Assembly (NCBI GenBank): GCA_023301405.1
Contig: JALZUX010000054.1
Location: 1-8,333, forward strand
DNA: 8,333 nucleotides
Source of the DNA: Granulosicoccaceae bacterium
GTDB lineage: Bacteria; Pseudomonadota; Gammaproteobacteria; Granulosicoccales; Granulosicoccaceae
Reading direction: 5' to 3'
How positions within the stretch are numbered: position 1 is the stretch's first letter; every line of letters starts with the position of its first letter. Below the pieces are notes generated by a model that had not been told where the DNA came from, searched no databases, and saw nothing but the letters and a program-made list of their open reading frames with translations. Both the position numbers and the translations under genes were made by a program. Shown one piece after another: positions 6,839 through 8,333 of this stretch.

Positions 6839-7534
6839 CTAATATGCCCCTTTGGAGAACAAGACAGCGGGCAAGGTTTTTAATAATATTTTTGTATCGT
6901 TGATAAAGGAATAGGTTTTTGCATAGGTTACGTCGTACTGAACACGTTCATCATAAGTTGTATTGTTGCGCCCATTAATTTGCCACAATCCACTAACACC
7001 AGGTTTTACTGATTTGTAATATTTGAAAAAAGGGCCGTATTTCGTAATTTCATTATCAACGATTGGGCGAGGTCCAACTAACGACATCTCACCTTTCAGA
7101 ATATTCCATAGCTGAGGCAACTCATCTAAACTTGTCTTTCTTAAAAACTGCCCTACTTTTGTGATACGGGGGTCGTTCTTAAGTTTTTGATCTTTCTCCC
7201 ACTCTGCTGCGGCTAGAGGGTCACTCTCTAAAACTTCCTCAAGTCGCTGCTGTGCATCAACCACCATCGTGCGGAATTTATAACAATTGAATTCACGTCC
7301 ATCTAAACCAATGCGAGTTTGAACAAAAAGGGGGGAACCTCCGTCATGCTTCTTTATTAAGTACATCACAAAAAGCATAGCAGGAGACAGAGCAACAAGG
7401 GCCGGTATCACTAATATAAGGTCCAATACGTATTTGATTTTAAAGTAGTACATCTTACGTGTTGCCAGGGTTGATAGAGAATCAAGGGAAGCTGCCGGCA
7501 AATTTATAGTGTCAAAATTACTGTGAAAATTCAT
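6839..7534 (-). CDS. ExoY-like undecaprenyl-phosphate hexose-1-phosphate transferase
   Basis: This 231-residue monotopic inner-membrane enzyme starts repeat-unit assembly by moving a hexose-1-phosphate from a UDP-sugar to undecaprenyl phosphate. After a 28-residue polar leader comes the membrane helix (about 37-57, with P51), then FVQTRIG (70-76), YKFRTM (85-90), DPRITKVGQFLRKTSLDELP (121-140), QLWNILKGEMSLVGPRP (141-157) and KPGVSGLWQINGRN. The catalytic D-E pair of the family is D137-E138. It ends LFSKGAY, as ExoY-type proteins do. The length matches the short ExoY class that lacks the extra membrane domain of WbaP. GGAG at 7542-7545 is 7 nt before the ATG. It is the first gene of the minus-strand run. 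The adjacent galE points to galactose-1-phosphate, by analogy with ExoY. Confidence 0.93.
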   Translation of the reverse strand: MNFHSNFDTINLPAASLDSLSTLATRKMYYFKIKYVLDLILVIPALVALSPAMLFVMYLIKKHDGGSPLFVQTRIGLDGREFNCYKFRTMVVDAQQRLEEVLESDPLAAAEWEKDQKLKNDPRITKVGQFLRKTSLDELPQLWNILKGEMSLVGPRPIVDNEITKYGPFFKYYKSVKPGVSGLWQINGRNNTTYDERVQYDVTYAKTYSFINDTKILLKTLPAVLFSKGAY

Positions 7535-7549
7535 TTAATGGCTCCGGCA

Positions 7550-7572
7550 CAAACGAACACATTCTTCGTTTG
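7550..7572 (-). promoter_or_regulatory. Hairpin in the 5' leader of the sugar-transferase gene
   Basis: CAAACGAA and TTCGTTTG are perfect 8-bp arms around a 7-nt loop. In the minus-strand transcript the hairpin ends 4 nt before the GGAG ribosome site (7545-7542). It could affect ribosome access or mRNA stability, or be a DNA operator. There is no T-run, so it is not a terminator. Confidence 0.45.
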
Positions 7573-7585
7573 ATACCCATTACGA

Positions 7586-7614
7586 GTTTAATTATGTTTA
7601 ATGAATTATTAAAC
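7586..7614. repeat. GTTTAAT repeat group: two direct copies 10 bp apart plus one inverted
   Basis: GTTTAAT occurs at 7586-7592 and 7596-7602, and its exact complement ATTAAAC at 7608-7614. The last two form a perfect inverted repeat with the 5-nt spacer GAATT. The 10-bp offset of the direct copies would place them on the same face of the helix. The group overlies the candidate -10 and spacer of the operon promoter, which fits an operator. The binding protein is unknown. Confidence 0.4.
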
Positions 7615-7620
7615 GCCCAA
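7591..7620 (-). promoter_or_regulatory. Candidate promoter of the polysaccharide operon
   Basis: On the minus strand TTGGGC (7620-7615) and CATAAT (7596-7591) are separated by 18 nt. The -10 matches consensus at five of six positions. The -35 is poor beyond TTG. The start point would fall about 50 nt before the sugar-transferase ATG, leaving a leader that includes the 7550-7572 hairpin. The spacer is filled by the GTTTAAT/ATTAAAC inverted repeat, where a repressor could act. This is by-eye matching only. Confidence 0.3.
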
Positions 7621-7740
7621 AGTTTGAATGAAGACTTTCGCTCATATACTCAATCCCAAGAATTATTTGGGAACCTATTTTCATCTGCAGGAAAATACTG
7701 TCTGATACCTTTTGACAGAAAAAACCTCCTTATAGATTAG
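7594..7740 (+). CDS. Possible 48-residue small protein, unrecognised
   Basis: An ATG at 7594 opens a 48-codon frame ending at TAG 7738-7740. The product begins MFNELLNAQSLNEDF and ends PFDRKNLLID. It is polar and soluble-looking, without a signal peptide or membrane helix. A weak GAG (7584-7586) stands 7 nt upstream. The frame is open further upstream to 7510, so it might also be a gene remnant. It runs divergently from the operon and overlaps the inverted repeats and candidate promoter described here, so the two readings compete. No family recognised. Chance is quite possible. Confidence 0.18.
   Translation: MFNELLNAQSLNEDFRSYTQSQELFGNLFSSAGKYCLIPFDRKNLLID
7654..7672. repeat. Inverted repeat TCCCAA-N7-TTGGGA
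   Basis: Perfect 6-bp arms (7654-7659 and 7667-7672) surround a 7-nt AT-rich spacer. It lies about 35 bp upstream of the candidate -35 box of the operon, a position usable by an activator or second repressor. It shares the core GAATTATT with the palindrome at 7596-7614. No known regulator site was recognised. Confidence 0.35.
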
Positions 7741-7778
7741 CTTTGGGACTACTTCGTAATGTTAAGAAGTTTTTGCAA

Positions 7779-7804
7779 AATTATAGCTATAATTAAGCCT
7801 TAAT
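7779..7804. repeat. Perfect 16-bp palindrome overlapping a second 13-bp palindrome
   Basis: AATTATAG joined to CTATAATT (7779-7794) is a perfect palindrome. It overlaps ATTAAG-C-CTTAAT (7792-7804). The first contains TATAAT on both strands (7788-7793 on plus, 7785-7780 on minus), so it could be a pair of facing -10 boxes. The -35 matches on either side are poor (TTCATT on the minus strand at 16-nt spacing). Confidence 0.4.
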
Positions 7805-7902
7805 GAATGCGTAAAATTCAGTTTTCTCGCGTATAAATTGCCAATTGAGTGGAAAGCATTAGGAAAATTTGTCTAGAGGCTAAATCACTCAAGCGTTGTT
7901 AT

Positions 7903-7929
7903 TATGGTCCGTGTGTCACGAAAACCATA
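7903..7929. repeat. Imperfect hairpin downstream of the 114-codon frame
   Basis: TATGGT (7903-7908) pairs with ACCATA (7924-7929), and CGTG (7910-7913) with CACG (7917-7920), around a 3-nt loop with an internal bulge. It begins 14 nt past the stop of the minus-strand frame at 7944. No T-run follows on the minus strand, so it is at best a weak terminator or a 3'-end stabiliser. Confidence 0.25.
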
Positions 7930-7943
7930 TACTGCAAAAGTAG

Positions 7944-8288
7944 CTATATAGAGACCACGTGTGGGATTAAATCAAAACAAAATGCATTGTCATTTATAAA
8001 TGATTGATGAGTAATAGAGCTAAATATCTCGGGGCCCTTTTGGGTGTTGGTGAGTTCGAAAGTTGCTATTTGTGGCAACTCTGACCCGTATTGGTCCATT
8101 AAATTGTAAGTCACCAAAATGCTTTTAATTTCATCCGGACGCAAATCCGAACAGAGGCTTTTAGAAATTAGGATGATGTTATCCTTAAGATGTACATTTT
8201 GCCTATTACTAGTATTCACTTTGAAGTCATTTATAAAATATTTAGGGCTGAAATCAGCCATCAAGTATAAAGACATTGCGCCCCGCAT
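7944..8288 (-). CDS. Hypothetical protein of 114 residues, possibly a fragment
   Basis: I do not recognise this protein. It is polar with alternating beta-like segments, for example NIILISKSL (38-46), then LRPDEIKSILVTYNLMDQYG, then PQIATFEL and FCFDLIPHVVSI at the C-terminus. No signal peptide, membrane helix or catalytic motif is visible. It looks like a small beta-rich domain such as might end a larger protein. The ATG at 8286-8288 has no ribosome site. A second ATG four codons later (8274-8276) has GGGG just upstream. The frame is closed by TAA at 8313-8315, so the ORF cannot simply extend. A different frame just upstream (8307-8254) reads MQENIQHAGRNVFILDG before its stop, so a frameshifted remnant is possible. 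It is separated from the polysaccharide operon by 409 bp and transcribed in the same direction. Confidence 0.45.
   Translation of the reverse strand: MRGAMSLYLMADFSPKYFINDFKVNTSNRQNVHLKDNIILISKSLCSDLRPDEIKSILVTYNLMDQYGSELPQIATFELTNTQKGPEIFSSITHQSFINDNAFCFDLIPHVVSI
7989..8237. repeat. 12-nt direct repeat GTCATTTATAAA inside the 114-codon frame
   Basis: Identical copies at 7989-8000 and 8226-8237 both encode Phe-Ile-Asn-Asp in the minus-strand frame. The first copy is also part of a perfect 14-bp palindrome, TCATTTATAAATGA (7990-8003). This may be a short duplicated motif or chance in AT-rich DNA. Only the two ends of this interval are the repeat units. Confidence 0.3.
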
Positions 8289-8333
8289 GTTGTATATTTT
8301 CTTGCATACTGATTATTAATATCAGAGCTTTAC

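Larger units (their letters stand above)
7535..7943. other. 409-bp gene-poor upstream region rich in inverted repeats
   Basis: No recognisable protein is encoded here. The stretch is AT-rich and contains a hairpin next to the sugar-transferase ribosome site (7550-7572), a GTTTAAT repeat group (7586-7614), a TCCCAA/TTGGGA inverted repeat (7654-7672), two overlapping palindromes (7779-7804) and a weak hairpin (7903-7929). A 48-codon plus-strand frame lies at 7594-7740. A perfect TTGACA at 7712-7717 has no properly spaced -10. The number of symmetric sites suggests a control region for the polysaccharide genes, but AT-rich DNA yields many by chance. No JUMPstart or ops element was found. Confidence 0.55.

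Noticed and set aside
7712..7738. Perfect TTGACA on the plus strand as a promoter -35
   Set aside because: The only -10-like hexamers downstream (TATAGA at 13 nt, TAGATT at 15 nt) are badly spaced, and no convincing plus-strand gene follows.
7535..7943. JUMPstart/ops-type antitermination element upstream of the operon
   Set aside because: No GGCGGTAG-like ops core was seen on the minus strand.
8119..8319. Plus-strand 66-codon frame near the right edge
   Set aside because: It is opposite the 7944-8288 frame, which has the more protein-like composition. No ribosome site or recognisable motif.
7535..8333. Insertion-sequence remnant or attachment site near the right edge
   Set aside because: The inverted repeats are short and unrelated to one another, there is no transposase-like frame, and no target-site duplication or tRNA end is visible.

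Overview
The window looks like part of a surface-polysaccharide (exopolysaccharide, capsule or O-antigen) locus of a Gram-negative bacterium. The set ExoY-type initiating transferase, GalE, WbaZ-like GT4 glycosyltransferase, Wzx-type flippase, multi-pass membrane protein and pyruvyltransferase belongs to a Wzx/Wzy-dependent pathway. An alphaproteobacterium is a reasonable guess from the ExoY-like protein and the overall style, but nothing in the sequence fixes the taxon.

Layout. Positions 1-238 are non-coding or hold only very short frames. A lone plus-strand gene (239-1087) encodes a PAPS-type sulfotransferase. It converges on, and overlaps by 4 nt, a tight six-gene minus-strand run that reads from 7534 down to 1084: sugar transferase (6839-7534), galE (5813-6790), GT4 glycosyltransferase (4680-5810), flippase (3334-4683), unclassified membrane protein (2317-3330) and polysaccharide pyruvyltransferase (1084-2295). 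Apart from a 48-nt gap before galE, the gaps are -4 to +21 nt, so one transcript with coupled translation is likely. Upstream lies a 409-bp gene-poor stretch (7535-7943) rich in inverted repeats, with a plausible promoter and a hairpin just before the first ribosome binding site. The right edge holds an unrecognised 114-codon minus-strand frame (7944-8288).

How the genes fit together (inference from family knowledge). GalE supplies UDP-galactose. The ExoY-like enzyme puts a hexose-1-phosphate on undecaprenyl phosphate. The GT4 enzyme extends it. The pyruvyltransferase adds an acidic ketal in the cytoplasm. Wzx flips the unit, and the unclassified membrane protein may polymerise it or act as a periplasmic-side glycosyltransferase. 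The sulfotransferase could add sulfate before export, which would give a polymer carrying two kinds of acidic group. No export or chain-length genes (Wza, Wzc, Wzb) and only one dedicated glycosyltransferase are present, so the locus or its pathway must continue elsewhere.

No rRNA, tRNA, CRISPR array, transposase or insertion-sequence end was seen. The system is largely a known type. The least explained parts are the 2317-3330 membrane protein, the 7535-7943 regulatory stretch and the 7944-8288 frame.
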